Shown here piece after piece: positions 10,901 to 17,597 of a stretch of 38,141 nt of DNA. Source of the DNA: Gammaproteobacteria bacterium (GTDB lineage Bacteria > Pseudomonadota > Gammaproteobacteria > SZUA-229); assembly GCA_016744065.1 (NCBI GenBank), contig JADGFA010000040.1, positions 1-38,141 on the forward strand. The letters are read 5' to 3'. The first letter of the stretch is position 1, and each line of letters begins with the position of its first letter. The translations under genes were made by a program, and so were the position numbers. The notes below the pieces were generated by a model. The model searched no databases. It was not told the origin of the DNA and worked only from the letters and a program-made list of their open reading frames with translations.

Positions 10901-11085
10901 GTTTCGGAAATAACAGAAGGGTTTGCACCCGGAAAAGATGCACTGATAATAACAGAAGGAGGGGCCACTTCTGGATACTCGGAGATAGGCAATTGAAACA
11001 TGGCAACCAGACCAAAAATAAAGAGTAATAATGAAATTACACTTGCCTGTATTGGCCGATCAACAAAATGGCTTGAAAAATTCAT
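7927..11085 (-). CDS. RND multidrug efflux permease (HAE1 family, MexF/AcrB-like)
   Basis: 1052 residues, the normal length for the inner-membrane proton/drug antiporter of a tripartite efflux pump. It starts with the family signature NFSSHFVDRPIQASVISLLL and TM1, then the large periplasmic loop (SEYPEVAPPSVIISASFPGA, Porter/docking domains). TM2-6 carry the proton-relay pair Asp410-Asp411 in GIVVDDAIVVVENV. A second periplasmic loop and TM8-12 follow, with the relay Lys in GLASKNAILIVEF. All key residues are present, so the pump should work. It follows the fusion-protein gene by 88 bp in the same operon. No outer-membrane channel gene is present; a TolC-type partner encoded elsewhere is likely. 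Substrate not predictable. Confidence 0.97.
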   Translation of the reverse strand: MNFSSHFVDRPIQASVISLLLFIFGLVAMFQLPISEYPEVAPPSVIISASFPGANPSVISETIATPLEEQINGVENMLYMNSLASTDGKLTMTVTFAIGSDPDLSQQLVQNRVSQALPRLPEVTRQLGVTVTKSSPALTMVVHLRSPNERYDMLYLRNYATLHVRDQLAKIEGIGQVRLFGSGDYAMRIWLNPDKVAERNMTPTEVINAIRGQNIQVAAGVIGGPPYSDKVELQLPINVQGRLQSVEEFEQILIKRDKNGTVTRLSDVARIELDAQSYGLRSLLNNQPAVAIPIFAAPGANALDISENVREAMIKLKQDFPEDVDYSIVYDPTIFVRSSINSVIITLLEAIALVVFVVIIFLQTWRASIIPLLAVPVSIVGTFAFMYFLGFSINVLSLFGLILAVGIVVDDAIVVVENVERNIRHGKTPRDATIQAMKEVTNPIIATSLVVAGVFIPIAFISGLSGLFYKQFALTIVIATFISTLNSLTLSPALCAILLRSPDAPKDKLSRAMQYMFGWFFNLFNKTFDKSQRNYIKGVRLFASRKLIMMTIFSVLVVSTVYSFKLVPPGYIPAQDKQYLISFGQLPTGATLERTEEVMRKIADAALAEEGVVSAVQFPGLSVNGFVNSASAGIVFVTLADFDKRQTPELSANAIAGRLQQKYNAIQEAFIAIFPPPPVRGLGTTGGFKLQIQDQGDQGYKALDDVINEVKNKAYKDPALTQVYSNYNVNVPQLLANLDRTKAVQLGIPVDEVFRTMQIYLGSLYVNDFNQFGRTYQVIAQADKQFRSTPQDILRLQTRNIEGQMIPLGAVLKVEETFGPEIAMHYNAYRSADLNGSAAPGYSSGQAQQAITKILEETLPSTMGFEWTELTYQQILAGNTAIYIFPLCLFLVFLVLAAQYESLALPVAIILIVPMSILSAMIGVYISGGDNNIFTQISLFLLAGLASKNAILIVEFAHVLEREGHTTVDAAIEASRLRLRPILMTSFSFIMGVLPLVLSHGAGSEMRQAIGITVFSGMLGVTFFGLIFTPVFYIIFRNIEIYFSKDKNLKSV

Positions 11086-11173
11086 AAACGTATTGCCTTA
11101 GAATATATAAATGAAAAGGGCTAAATATGGAGATAAATTAGCCCATGCTCAAATTAGTTTAATTTAATAAAAT

Positions 11174-12349
11174 TCAGGATTTGTTTGATTGAGTCTCTAT
11201 CGTTGCTGCTACTTTAGGCTCAACTAACATATTTGGCTGGACTCGCATTAAACCCTTTACAATAACTTTATCTCCAGAGATAAGGCCAGAACGTATGATT
11301 CTATCCCCACCAATGCTATTACCAAGTTGTACTTCACGGTAAGTTGTTTTATTTTCATTATTTATCACATAAACAAATTTTCGATTCTGATCTGTGCCAA
11401 TAGCTCTTTCACTTATTAAAATCGTTTTTTCTTCAGAAATACTGCCAAGTTTTAAATGTGCGTACATACCAGGTACAAGTCTTCCTTCAGAGTTATCAAA
11501 GATAGCACGAGCACGAATAGTACCTGATGTAGAATCTATCCTGTTATCAAAAGCATGAATTTTCCCTTTATATACCGAATCACCACTTTGTAGGCGAAGC
11601 TCAACAATACTTTCAGGTGCTGATTTTTGTTTAGAAGAAGCCCCATTGAGATAACGAAAATATGTTTGTTCATCGACTTCAAAATCAGCATAAATGCTTT
11701 CACTTGAAACAACAGTAGTGAGTAATGGAGCATTAGGGCCAGCTGATACCAGGTTACCCACAGTTAATTCAGCACGACTGACACGCCCAGAAAAAGGTGA
11801 TTTTATATAAGCATAGCTTAAATTAATTTCAGCTTCGGATAACTTTGCTTCTGCATGTTTAACCGATGAGTCAGTTACTTGCCAGGTATTTCTGCGCTCA
11901 TCAAAGAGCTGCTGAGAAATTAGCTTTTTCTTAATCAAATCCTGTGATCTTTTAAATTCCTTATCTGCTAGAGCATAATTATTTTGTGCAACAATTAAGT
12001 TGGCTTTTTCCTGAGCAACAATAGCTTTAAATGGGCGAGGGTCGATTATATATAATATGTCATTTTTATTAACAAACTGGCCATCTTTAATTTTTACTTG
12101 TGTAATAAGACCTGATGCCTGAGGCCTTATTTCTGCAAAGTTTACAGCTGTTAAACGCCCTGAAAATTCCGTCCATAATCGTAGCGGTTGTTCTTTAATA
12201 ACGACAATATCAACAGACATCGCAGGTGCTTTAATTTCATCAGATGTTTCTGCTTTAGTAACAGGAATATTCTCAATAAAACCAATCATACCGAGCACAA
12301 TTATCACTGCTGCACTTATCAATGTGACCAGATTAAATTTTTTTGTCAT
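11174..12349 (-). CDS. RND efflux periplasmic adaptor (membrane-fusion protein, MexE/AcrA-like)
   Basis: 391 residues. A single N-terminal hydrophobic segment (LVTLISAAVIIVLGMIGFI) anchors or exports it; no lipobox. The first lipoyl half-motif is around residues 65-105 (SGRLTAVNFAEIRPQASGLI, VKIKDGQFVNKND), the alpha-helical hairpin about 110-170, then the second lipoyl half (LSYAYIKSPFSGRVSRAELTVGNLVSAG), beta-barrel and membrane-proximal domains. This adaptor links the RND permease to an outer-membrane channel. GGAG seven bases upstream supports the ATG. The upstream leader contains competing hairpins that involve this ribosome site. Family assignment is secure. Confidence 0.96.
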   Translation of the reverse strand: MTKKFNLVTLISAAVIIVLGMIGFIENIPVTKAETSDEIKAPAMSVDIVVIKEQPLRLWTEFSGRLTAVNFAEIRPQASGLITQVKIKDGQFVNKNDILYIIDPRPFKAIVAQEKANLIVAQNNYALADKEFKRSQDLIKKKLISQQLFDERRNTWQVTDSSVKHAEAKLSEAEINLSYAYIKSPFSGRVSRAELTVGNLVSAGPNAPLLTTVVSSESIYADFEVDEQTYFRYLNGASSKQKSAPESIVELRLQSGDSVYKGKIHAFDNRIDSTSGTIRARAIFDNSEGRLVPGMYAHLKLGSISEEKTILISERAIGTDQNRKFVYVINNENKTTYREVQLGNSIGGDRIIRSGLISGDKVIVKGLMRVQPNMLVEPKVAATIETQSNKS

Positions 12350-12358
12350 AATTATACT

Positions 12359-12408
12359 CCAGGAATTAATTTATTATTCCTGGCATATCTATCAAGATTT
12401 GCCAGGAA
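12359..12408 (-). promoter_or_regulatory. Mutually exclusive hairpins upstream of the efflux adaptor gene
   Basis: Read on the minus strand, arm 1 TTCCTGGCA (12408-12400) pairs over 9 bp with arm 2 TGCCAGGAA (12385-12377), while arm 2 as CCAGGAAT also pairs over 8 bp with arm 3 ATTCCTGG (12366-12359). Arm 3 overlaps the GGAG ribosome site (12360-12357). Sequence complementarity is seen; a regulatory role is inferred. Confidence 0.45.
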
Positions 12409-12425
12409 AATTATTTATATTAAAC

Positions 12426-13043
12426 TTATTTATAAATCTGTTCGTTCAGACCCAAAGTCTGAAATAAACCTGTTTTCATATCTGCTTTCAGGCTGGTTAA
12501 ATTATTCTGAATGCGAGCCATCATAACTTGCCCCATAATGAAAACAAGAATTTGAGAGGCTTTAGCTGCATTATCTATTTCTTGTGGTAATTCACCCATA
12601 TCGACCATTTCCTGTATTGTCGGTATAAATATTTTTTCCTGACGTTCAAAAATTTCGTCAGCTTTTTTTTGTATTATCTCCTCATTTGCAGCCATTTCAG
12701 AACCTAATGAGGCAAAAGGGCAGCCACAGACACGACCATATTTATCGTATGCCTGTTTTTGTTTTTCATAAACAAAAATAGCCAGACGCTCAAACCGCTT
12801 AACAGGAGGCAAATCGCCGGAAAACACATCATTTAGCTCAGCCTCAAAATCTTTATATGAAGCATCCATTACAGCAACAGCTAACTCTGCTTTTGATGTG
12901 AAATAATAATAAAAACTCCCTTTATTCACCCCAGCAGCAATACATATATCTTCGACACTTACTGATCCATAGCTGCTTTTCCAGATTAGCTCATTCGCTG
13001 TCTGTAAAAGCTTTATTTTAGTATTAGTCGGTGAACGGCCCAT
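12426..13043 (-). CDS. TetR/AcrR-family transcriptional repressor of the efflux operon
   Basis: 205 residues. N-terminal TetR helix-turn-helix: TNTKIKLLQTANELIWKSSYGSVSVEDICIAAGVNKGSFYYYFTSKAELAVAVMD, with the recognition helix in GVNKGSFYYYF around residues 38-50. The C-terminal ligand domain has a conserved-looking CGCPFASLGSE segment, and its two Cys could be redox- or electrophile-sensitive, though that is only a suggestion. It is the first gene of the leftward operon with the adaptor and pump, and an inverted repeat lies about 50 bp upstream of its start. Autorepression and repression of the pump follow from the usual layout of such operons. Confidence 0.93.
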   Translation of the reverse strand: MGRSPTNTKIKLLQTANELIWKSSYGSVSVEDICIAAGVNKGSFYYYFTSKAELAVAVMDASYKDFEAELNDVFSGDLPPVKRFERLAIFVYEKQKQAYDKYGRVCGCPFASLGSEMAANEEIIQKKADEIFERQEKIFIPTIQEMVDMGELPQEIDNAAKASQILVFIMGQVMMARIQNNLTSLKADMKTGLFQTLGLNEQIYK

Positions 13044-13086
13044 AAATGGCCCTGTGTAGTGATAAGCTATTAATGATAAGTATATT

Positions 13087-13104
13087 TTACTGACCAGTCA
13101 ATAA
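13087..13104. promoter_or_regulatory. Candidate TetR-family operator
   Basis: TGACCAGTCA (13091-13100) is an inverted repeat of TGAC with a 2-bp centre in an AT-rich context, 48 bp before the repressor start. TGAC/GTCA half-sites are common in TetR-family operators. Assignment is by position and symmetry. Confidence 0.5.
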
Positions 13105-13273
13105 AGTATTGTTGATTTTTATAGAATATATGCATTATTTATTCTATGAAAATCAAGTAGATAGATAGCTGCTTTTAATTGGCTATTAGCAAGATAAAAA
13201 CCTGCGATAACTTAATAAATTACATTTAATTAAACATATAACTTATTGATTTTTAATTAAATAAATTTTATGA

Positions 13274-13332
13274 AAGAGCTGTATGATTGTAACGGAAGCT
13301 ATTCGTTACAATCAATTAACAAGTCAGCTCTT
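13274..13332. repeat. Nested palindrome of unknown role
   Basis: Outer arms AAGAGCTG (13274-13281) and CAGCTCTT (13325-13332), inner arms TGATTGTAACG (13284-13294) and CGTTACAATCA (13304-13314), all perfect. It lies upstream of genes on both sides, so it is not a terminator of either recognised gene. Confidence 0.65.
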
Positions 13333-13372
13333 ACAAAAGTCACATAATAACAGAAGGCTACCCTTTAATATT

Positions 13373-13395
13373 GATATGTTATATCATAACATTTC
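13373..13395. promoter_or_regulatory. Zur box (zinc-uptake regulator operator)
   Basis: A 23-bp site, GATATGTTAT then a 3-bp centre then ATAACATTTC, matching the gammaproteobacterial Zur consensus palindrome at all but about two positions. It ends 35 bp before the DUF1826 start, and the downstream genes include Zur itself. Under zinc sufficiency Zur should repress this promoter. Confidence 0.88.
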
Positions 13396-13430
13396 TTGCA
13401 ATTAACAAGGTACAAGGTTGAAGGATAATA

Positions 13431-14135
13431 ATGCAGTCACCTTCTGTTCATATTAAACATTCATATCGTTTAAAACAGGTTGAAACCAACTCAGCATCAA
13501 ACCCTGTGACACGAAATGTATCTGAATCAGATAGCCCTGAAATATTTACTGACATTTATCAGGATCGTCACAATATAGTTATCTGGCGTCGTAACCTGGT
13601 TACCAGTTTACTCGAGGATGTTAAGGGATTACTGGCATCAAACGATTTTCTTCAGATTTCTTGTCAGGTCACACCGCAAAATTCGATCACTGAGGTGCAA
13701 GAGGCATTATGTAGTTTTAAGTGTGCTGATAGTTTAAGTGAAGATATTAGTGAACTGGTTGATATGTTTTGCAGCCTGTTTGGTCTTGAACAGGCAGGAT
13801 TACGCCTGACAGCTTTAGACCGAGCGATGTGCCCACGTTTTCATGTGGATAAAGTTCCCTGCCGACTCGTGACCACTTACCTGGGGAGCAGTACGCAATG
13901 GTTACCCCATGATGCGGTCGATCGATCAAAACTGGGCAGAGGAAATAATGGCTTACCAGATGAACTATCCGGTATTTATCGCCACCATGATGATATACAG
14001 CAATTAACACAGGGTGATGTTGCTTTATTAAAGGGGACAAACTGGGAAGCCAATGAACAATCTGCTTTGGTTCATCGTTCACCTACACCTAAATCTGGCG
14101 AAGCACGTTTGTTAATGACGCTGGATTTTATATAG
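13431..14135 (+). CDS. DUF1826 protein, Zur-regulated
   Basis: 234 residues. Recognised as DUF1826 by the C-terminal block PRFHVDKVPCRLVTTYLGSSTQW, GDVALLKGTNW, ALVHRSPTP and ARLLMTLDF. DUF1826 genes are typically zinc-starvation genes near Zur and COG0523 metallochaperones; the biochemical role is not established. His138-x-Asp140 with His215 and a following Arg226 resembles the metal triad of Fe(II)/2-oxoglutarate dioxygenases. That is my inference from motif spacing. First gene after the Zur box and about 40 bp before the ZrgA-like gene, so it heads the zinc operon. Confidence 0.88.
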   Translation: MQSPSVHIKHSYRLKQVETNSASNPVTRNVSESDSPEIFTDIYQDRHNIVIWRRNLVTSLLEDVKGLLASNDFLQISCQVTPQNSITEVQEALCSFKCADSLSEDISELVDMFCSLFGLEQAGLRLTALDRAMCPRFHVDKVPCRLVTTYLGSSTQWLPHDAVDRSKLGRGNNGLPDELSGIYRHHDDIQQLTQGDVALLKGTNWEANEQSALVHRSPTPKSGEARLLMTLDFI

Positions 14136-14172
14136 CAATGCCAAATATAGTAACCAACAAGATTTAGTGACA

Positions 14173-14760
14173 ATGATAGTGCGCAATTATTCAAAACTCG
14201 TTTACACCATATTATCTTTTTTGTTCTATTTTCTTTTGATAAATACGGCCTGGGCAGGTTCAGATAAACACAATCACCCGTTTCAAAAAAAACATGTACA
14301 TGGGGTAGCTGAATTGAATCTGGCATTAGAAGGCAATCAGCTTGAATTAAGCCTGGATTCTCCCGCCGTAAATATTATAGGTTTTGAGAACAGGGCGACT
14401 ACTTCGGAACAAACTCAATCGGTAAACAGTGCTAAACAGATACTGGAATCGGTAGATAAGTTGTTTTTATTTAATGGAACCGTTTGCTATATAAAAAATA
14501 AGCATATTGATTTTTCTTCGGTGATGAAAGAAGGTAAAAAAAATCATCATGATACTCATAATGAGTACAAGATATTACATACAGAAATATCGGCACACTA
14601 TCGTTTTGATTGTGCCAAAAGTACGAACTTAACATCAATAACAGTAGCGTTTTTAGAGCATTTTCCAGGTATTAATAAATTAAAAGTTATGTGGGTCACT
14701 CACACTGCACAAGGTGCGGTTGATTTGACACAAAAATCAAAACTTATCCGTTTGAGGTAA
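14173..14760 (+). CDS. zrgA: DUF2796 / ZrgA-like periplasmic zinc-binding protein
   Basis: 195 residues from ATG 14173; a GTG two codons earlier is possible. Signal peptide MIVRNYSKLVYTILSFLFYF-LLINTAWA, cleavage after AWA. The mature N-terminus is His-rich (DKHNHPFQKKHVHGVAELNLALEG), the hallmark of DUF2796, followed by LELSLDSPAVNIIGFE. A second His cluster lies about residue 115-130 (KNHHDTHNEYK, HTEISAHY). In Vibrio, ZrgA of this family is needed for zinc uptake by the ZrgABCDE system, acting in the periplasm. The neighbours (Zur, ABC pair, DUF3299 protein) fit that system. Confidence 0.85.
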   Translation: MIVRNYSKLVYTILSFLFYFLLINTAWAGSDKHNHPFQKKHVHGVAELNLALEGNQLELSLDSPAVNIIGFENRATTSEQTQSVNSAKQILESVDKLFLFNGTVCYIKNKHIDFSSVMKEGKKNHHDTHNEYKILHTEISAHYRFDCAKSTNLTSITVAFLEHFPGINKLKVMWVTHTAQGAVDLTQKSKLIRLR

Positions 14761-14765
14761 AACAT

Positions 14766-15227
14766 ATGAACAGGGTGCAAAACATTATTGAGCATGCAGA
14801 ACAACATTGTAAAGAACATGGGGCACGTTTAACCAATAAGCGCAAACATGTTCTTTCGGGGTTATTGGCATCGGAAATAGCCTTATCTGCCTATGAGTTG
14901 ACTGAGTATTGCAAAACAGAATTTGATGAAGCAATTCCGGCGATGTCAGTGTACCGTATACTGGAGTTTCTTGAAGAAGAGCACCTGGTACATAAACTAA
15001 AACTGGCTAATAAATATGTTGCTTGTGCGCATATCACCTGTGACCATGATCATGGTGTACAGCAGTTTCTAATTTGCAATGAATGCCAGCGTGTAAAAGA
15101 AATCAGTATAGACAAGTCCACGATAAAAAAATTACAACGTAATGTAGAAGATGCTGGCTTTCATTTACTCAGCCCGCAATTAGAAATGAATTGTTTATGT
15201 GAACGCTGCATGGTCAGTGCAGCATAG
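14766..15227 (+). CDS. zur: Zinc uptake regulator Zur (Fur family)
   Basis: 153 residues. N-terminal winged helix (RLTNKRKHVLSGLLASEIALSAYEL, recognition region PAMSVYRILEFLEEEHLVHKL) and C-terminal dimer domain with the structural zinc Cys pairs CNEC (104/107) and CERC (145/148) and a regulatory metal site CDHDHG near 92-97. This Cys/His layout and length match Zur rather than Fur. It starts 5 bp after the zrgA-like stop, and the operon carries a Zur box upstream, implying autoregulation by zinc. Confidence 0.93.
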   Translation: MNRVQNIIEHAEQHCKEHGARLTNKRKHVLSGLLASEIALSAYELTEYCKTEFDEAIPAMSVYRILEFLEEEHLVHKLKLANKYVACAHITCDHDHGVQQFLICNECQRVKEISIDKSTIKKLQRNVEDAGFHLLSPQLEMNCLCERCMVSAA

Positions 15228-15250
15228 TGTATTATGGAGATTGAATTTCA

Positions 15251-15658
15251 ATGATAAATTTACAGACAGTAAGTGATAAAACCGCCATTAGCCTCTCACT
15301 CCTTTGTAGTATTCATTGTCTGGCCCTGCCATTGTTAATGGTTTTACTTCCTTCGATTGCGGCCTTGCCACTGGCAGATGAAGCCTTCCATGTCTGGATG
15401 GTGTTTGCGGTTGTGCCCATCAGTGCCTATGCACTGTTTATGGGTTGTAAAAATCATAAAAACCTTCATGTATTGTTGTTAGGTGGTATTGGTTTATTTT
15501 TATTATGCGTTACTGCCTTTTTAGGCCATGACCTGCTGGGTGAAGTATGGGAAAAGGCATTGACTGTTACAGGTTCTGCTTTTATCGCACTCGGACATCT
15601 ATGGAATTATCATTTATGCCAACAACCTGATGCTTGCGACTGCCAGAAAACAGATTAG
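15251..15658 (+). CDS. MerC-domain small membrane protein
   Basis: 135 residues, four predicted membrane spans. The first span carries CSIHCLALP (Cys19, His22, Cys23), the MerC metal-thiol motif. The C-terminus has more thiols (CQQPDACDCQKTD). MerC proteins move mercury or other soft metals. In a Zur-controlled operon a zinc-related role is more likely, as MerC-like genes occur with Zur in other proteobacteria. It lies 23 bp after zur with a GGAG ribosome site. Substrate is inferred from context only. Confidence 0.82.
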   Translation: MINLQTVSDKTAISLSLLCSIHCLALPLLMVLLPSIAALPLADEAFHVWMVFAVVPISAYALFMGCKNHKNLHVLLLGGIGLFLLCVTAFLGHDLLGEVWEKALTVTGSAFIALGHLWNYHLCQQPDACDCQKTD

Positions 15659-15669
15659 GGAGTATATAA

Positions 15670-16089
15670 ATGGAGCATGTCTATTTCCAGTCCTTAGAGC
15701 GTTTTACTCAGAAAAAAACACTTCCACTAAAGGAGGTGATTGTACAACTTGCCTATAACTCAAAAGGGCTTGTTCCTGTTATTACTCAGGATGCAGAGAG
15801 CAAAGATGTATTAATGATGGCATGGATGAATAAAATGGCGCTTGAGAAAACGCTTGCTACCGGGCGTATGACCTATTGGTCCAGAAGTCGCAATGAACTG
15901 TGGATAAAAGGGGAGACCAGTGGTCACCATCAGCAATTGGTTGATATGGCATTTGACTGTGATGGTGATGCCATTCTTTGCCAGGTTAAACAAACCGGTG
16001 CGGCTTGTCACACCGGTCGAGCGAATTGTTTTTACTTGCAGGTAATACCTGAAAAAAATCAGGTTCGTGTTATTAATACTGAAATTTAA
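15670..16089 (+). CDS. hisI: Phosphoribosyl-AMP cyclohydrolase, stand-alone HisI in a Zur operon
   Basis: 139 residues. Third step of histidine synthesis: hydrolytic opening of the adenine ring of phosphoribosyl-AMP. Metal ligands are intact: FDCDGDA (Asp96, Cys97, Asp98, Asp100) and GAACHTGRANCFY (Cys113, Cys120), plus LMMAWMNKMAL and YWSRSRNELWIKGE. It has no HisE domain and is not near other his genes. It is the last gene of the zinc operon, 11 bp after the MerC-like gene. Zur-regulated HisI copies are known as back-ups for zinc enzymes that fail in zinc starvation, which is the likely role here. Confidence 0.93.
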   Translation: MEHVYFQSLERFTQKKTLPLKEVIVQLAYNSKGLVPVITQDAESKDVLMMAWMNKMALEKTLATGRMTYWSRSRNELWIKGETSGHHQQLVDMAFDCDGDAILCQVKQTGAACHTGRANCFYLQVIPEKNQVRVINTEI

Positions 16090-16113
16090 AAATAATACGA
16101 ACAGGTGCTTTAT

Positions 16114-16800
16114 TTACTCAGGGTAGGGTTCGACATAAATCTCGAAATGCTCCATCTCCATAGAATAAGCCGCAGTGGCCACATCATTTTTCGTTATGCC
16201 TGTTTTTAATGTGCCTGCAACCCAAATCGGTTCATAGATGTTTGAGTACTCCAGGCCTTTTGGGTATTTTACGTAAATTATCTGATTAGGTGGCGGTGGT
16301 GGTACATGAATACATGCACCAAAAAACGGAACAAGGAAAAACTCTTTAATAGTTTTTCCTTCGGTGAAGTCCAGGGGCACAATAAAACCTGGAATGCGAA
16401 ACGATTTCCCATTCATCTCAGGTATGACTTTCCTGGAAACCAGCGCTTGTTGATAAGGATCGTCACGACTGGTTTTTTGAGTTCGAAGTTGGCTTGTTAT
16501 TTGATCATCAAGGGAGCCATCTTCCACCTCTGAAATATAAGTGGGGGGATTCATGAGAATATCAAGTTCATCTTGAGGGATTAGCCCGGTCCACTCCTGT
16601 ATCTCATATTTTTCGACTTCAGGTGATAGCTCAGGTTGCACAAGTTTAACTGATGTTTTTTCGGGTAGTGCAGATGCGATTTCAGTTAAATCTAGTTGGT
16701 CCATTGTTTTTTCACTGGTATCATTAAAGTCGCTACAGGCTGTTATAAAAAGACTGAAAAAAATGATGTTAAATAGTTTGTAAGGATGAATAATTATCAA
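16114..16800 (-). CDS. DUF3299 lipoprotein of the zrg-type zinc system
   Basis: 228 residues from a TTG start; no ATG in a suitable place was found, so the start is uncertain. Lipobox ITAC with Cys22. The C-terminal part has the DUF3299 features FRIPGFIVPLDF, FFLVPFFGACIHVPPPPPNQIIYV and EPIWVAGTL. The Pro run beside Cys-x-His is characteristic. DUF3299 proteins accompany DUF2796 and LolD/FtsX-type ABC genes, as in the Vibrio zrg cluster. It converges on hisI with only 24 bp between and is divergent from the ABC genes. No Zur box was seen in the divergent promoter region. Confidence 0.82.
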   Translation of the reverse strand: MIIIHPYKLFNIIFFSLFITACSDFNDTSEKTMDQLDLTEIASALPEKTSVKLVQPELSPEVEKYEIQEWTGLIPQDELDILMNPPTYISEVEDGSLDDQITSQLRTQKTSRDDPYQQALVSRKVIPEMNGKSFRIPGFIVPLDFTEGKTIKEFFLVPFFGACIHVPPPPPNQIIYVKYPKGLEYSNIYEPIWVAGTLKTGITKNDVATAAYSMEMEHFEIYVEPYPE

Positions 16801-16916
16801 AAGTGATTACCATATGATCGTTAACGAATTGAGAAAAATGATACAGTGTAAGAATTATGCTTTGCAACTGTTATTTACCTAAATTAGATTTTTTATAAAT
16901 ATTACAGGTCATATTT

Positions 16917-17597
16917 ATGATTATAGATTTACAAAATGTACAGTTTTCTTATCCTGAAACACCAGATAAGAATATCTTAAATATAGATTCCTGGTCAGTC
17001 GCAAAAAGTGAACAAATTTTGATTTATGGTTCTTCCGGTACTGGAAAATCAACACTGCTTAACGTGTTAAGCGGTATGCTTGATGTCCCTAACGGAAAAG
17101 TCTCCGTGCTTGGGCAACGTCTCGATCAAATGAGTACACGTCAACGTGATCAATTTAGAGCCAATCATATAGGTTATGTATTTCAGCAATTCAATCTAAT
17201 TCCGTACCTGGATGCGATAGATAATATCCAGTTAGCCAACCATTTTTCAAAGCACAGAAAAAGAGAGACTATACGAAAAGACATACAGGAATTATTATCA
17301 GAATTAAATCTTTCATCTTTAGACTGGCATAAAGCAACATCTAAACTTAGTATTGGGCAACAGCAGCGAGTTGCCATCGCCAGGGCATTAATTAATAATC
17401 CCGAGTTATTGATTGCAGATGAGCCAACATCGTCACTTGATCAACAAAACCGTGATAAATTTATGTCTTTATTAATGTCATTAGTTGCTGAGCACAATAT
17501 TTCGTTGCTTTTTGTAAGCCATGATATGTCTTTGTCACGCTATTTTAATAGAGTTGATACATTATCTGATATTAATAAACCAGAGGCTTATGCGTGA
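16917..17597 (+). CDS. ABC transporter ATP-binding protein, LolD/MacB type, linked to zinc system
   Basis: 226 residues. Walker A GSSGTGKST (38-46), Q-loop YVFQQFNLIPYL, signature LSIGQQQRVAIARAL (from 144) and Walker B LLIADEPTSSLD (164-175) are all intact. Sequence type is that of LolD/MacB/FtsE partners of FtsX-like permeases. The permease gene begins at its stop codon (TGATG overlap). With the DUF2796 and DUF3299 genes next door it probably forms a zrg-like zinc-related transporter. Whether it moves zinc itself or drives an envelope component is not settled by sequence. Confidence 0.9.
   Translation: MIIDLQNVQFSYPETPDKNILNIDSWSVAKSEQILIYGSSGTGKSTLLNVLSGMLDVPNGKVSVLGQRLDQMSTRQRDQFRANHIGYVFQQFNLIPYLDAIDNIQLANHFSKHRKRETIRKDIQELLSELNLSSLDWHKATSKLSIGQQQRVAIARALINNPELLIADEPTSSLDQQNRDKFMSLLMSLVAEHNISLLFVSHDMSLSRYFNRVDTLSDINKPEAYA

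Larger units (their letters stand above)
13044..13430. other. Divergent intergenic region
   Basis: Contains the TetR-type operator candidate near the left end, a large nested palindrome at 13274-13332 and the Zur box at 13373-13395. Otherwise very AT-rich with no coding sequence seen. Confidence 0.6.

Noticed and set aside
7927..11085. Several open frames on the plus strand opposite the RND pump gene
   Set aside because: They are shadows of a strongly conserved gene on the minus strand and have no family resemblance or ribosome sites.
16801..16916. Possible second Zur box in the divergent promoter of the DUF3299 and ABC genes
   Set aside because: No palindrome close to the Zur consensus could be found there.
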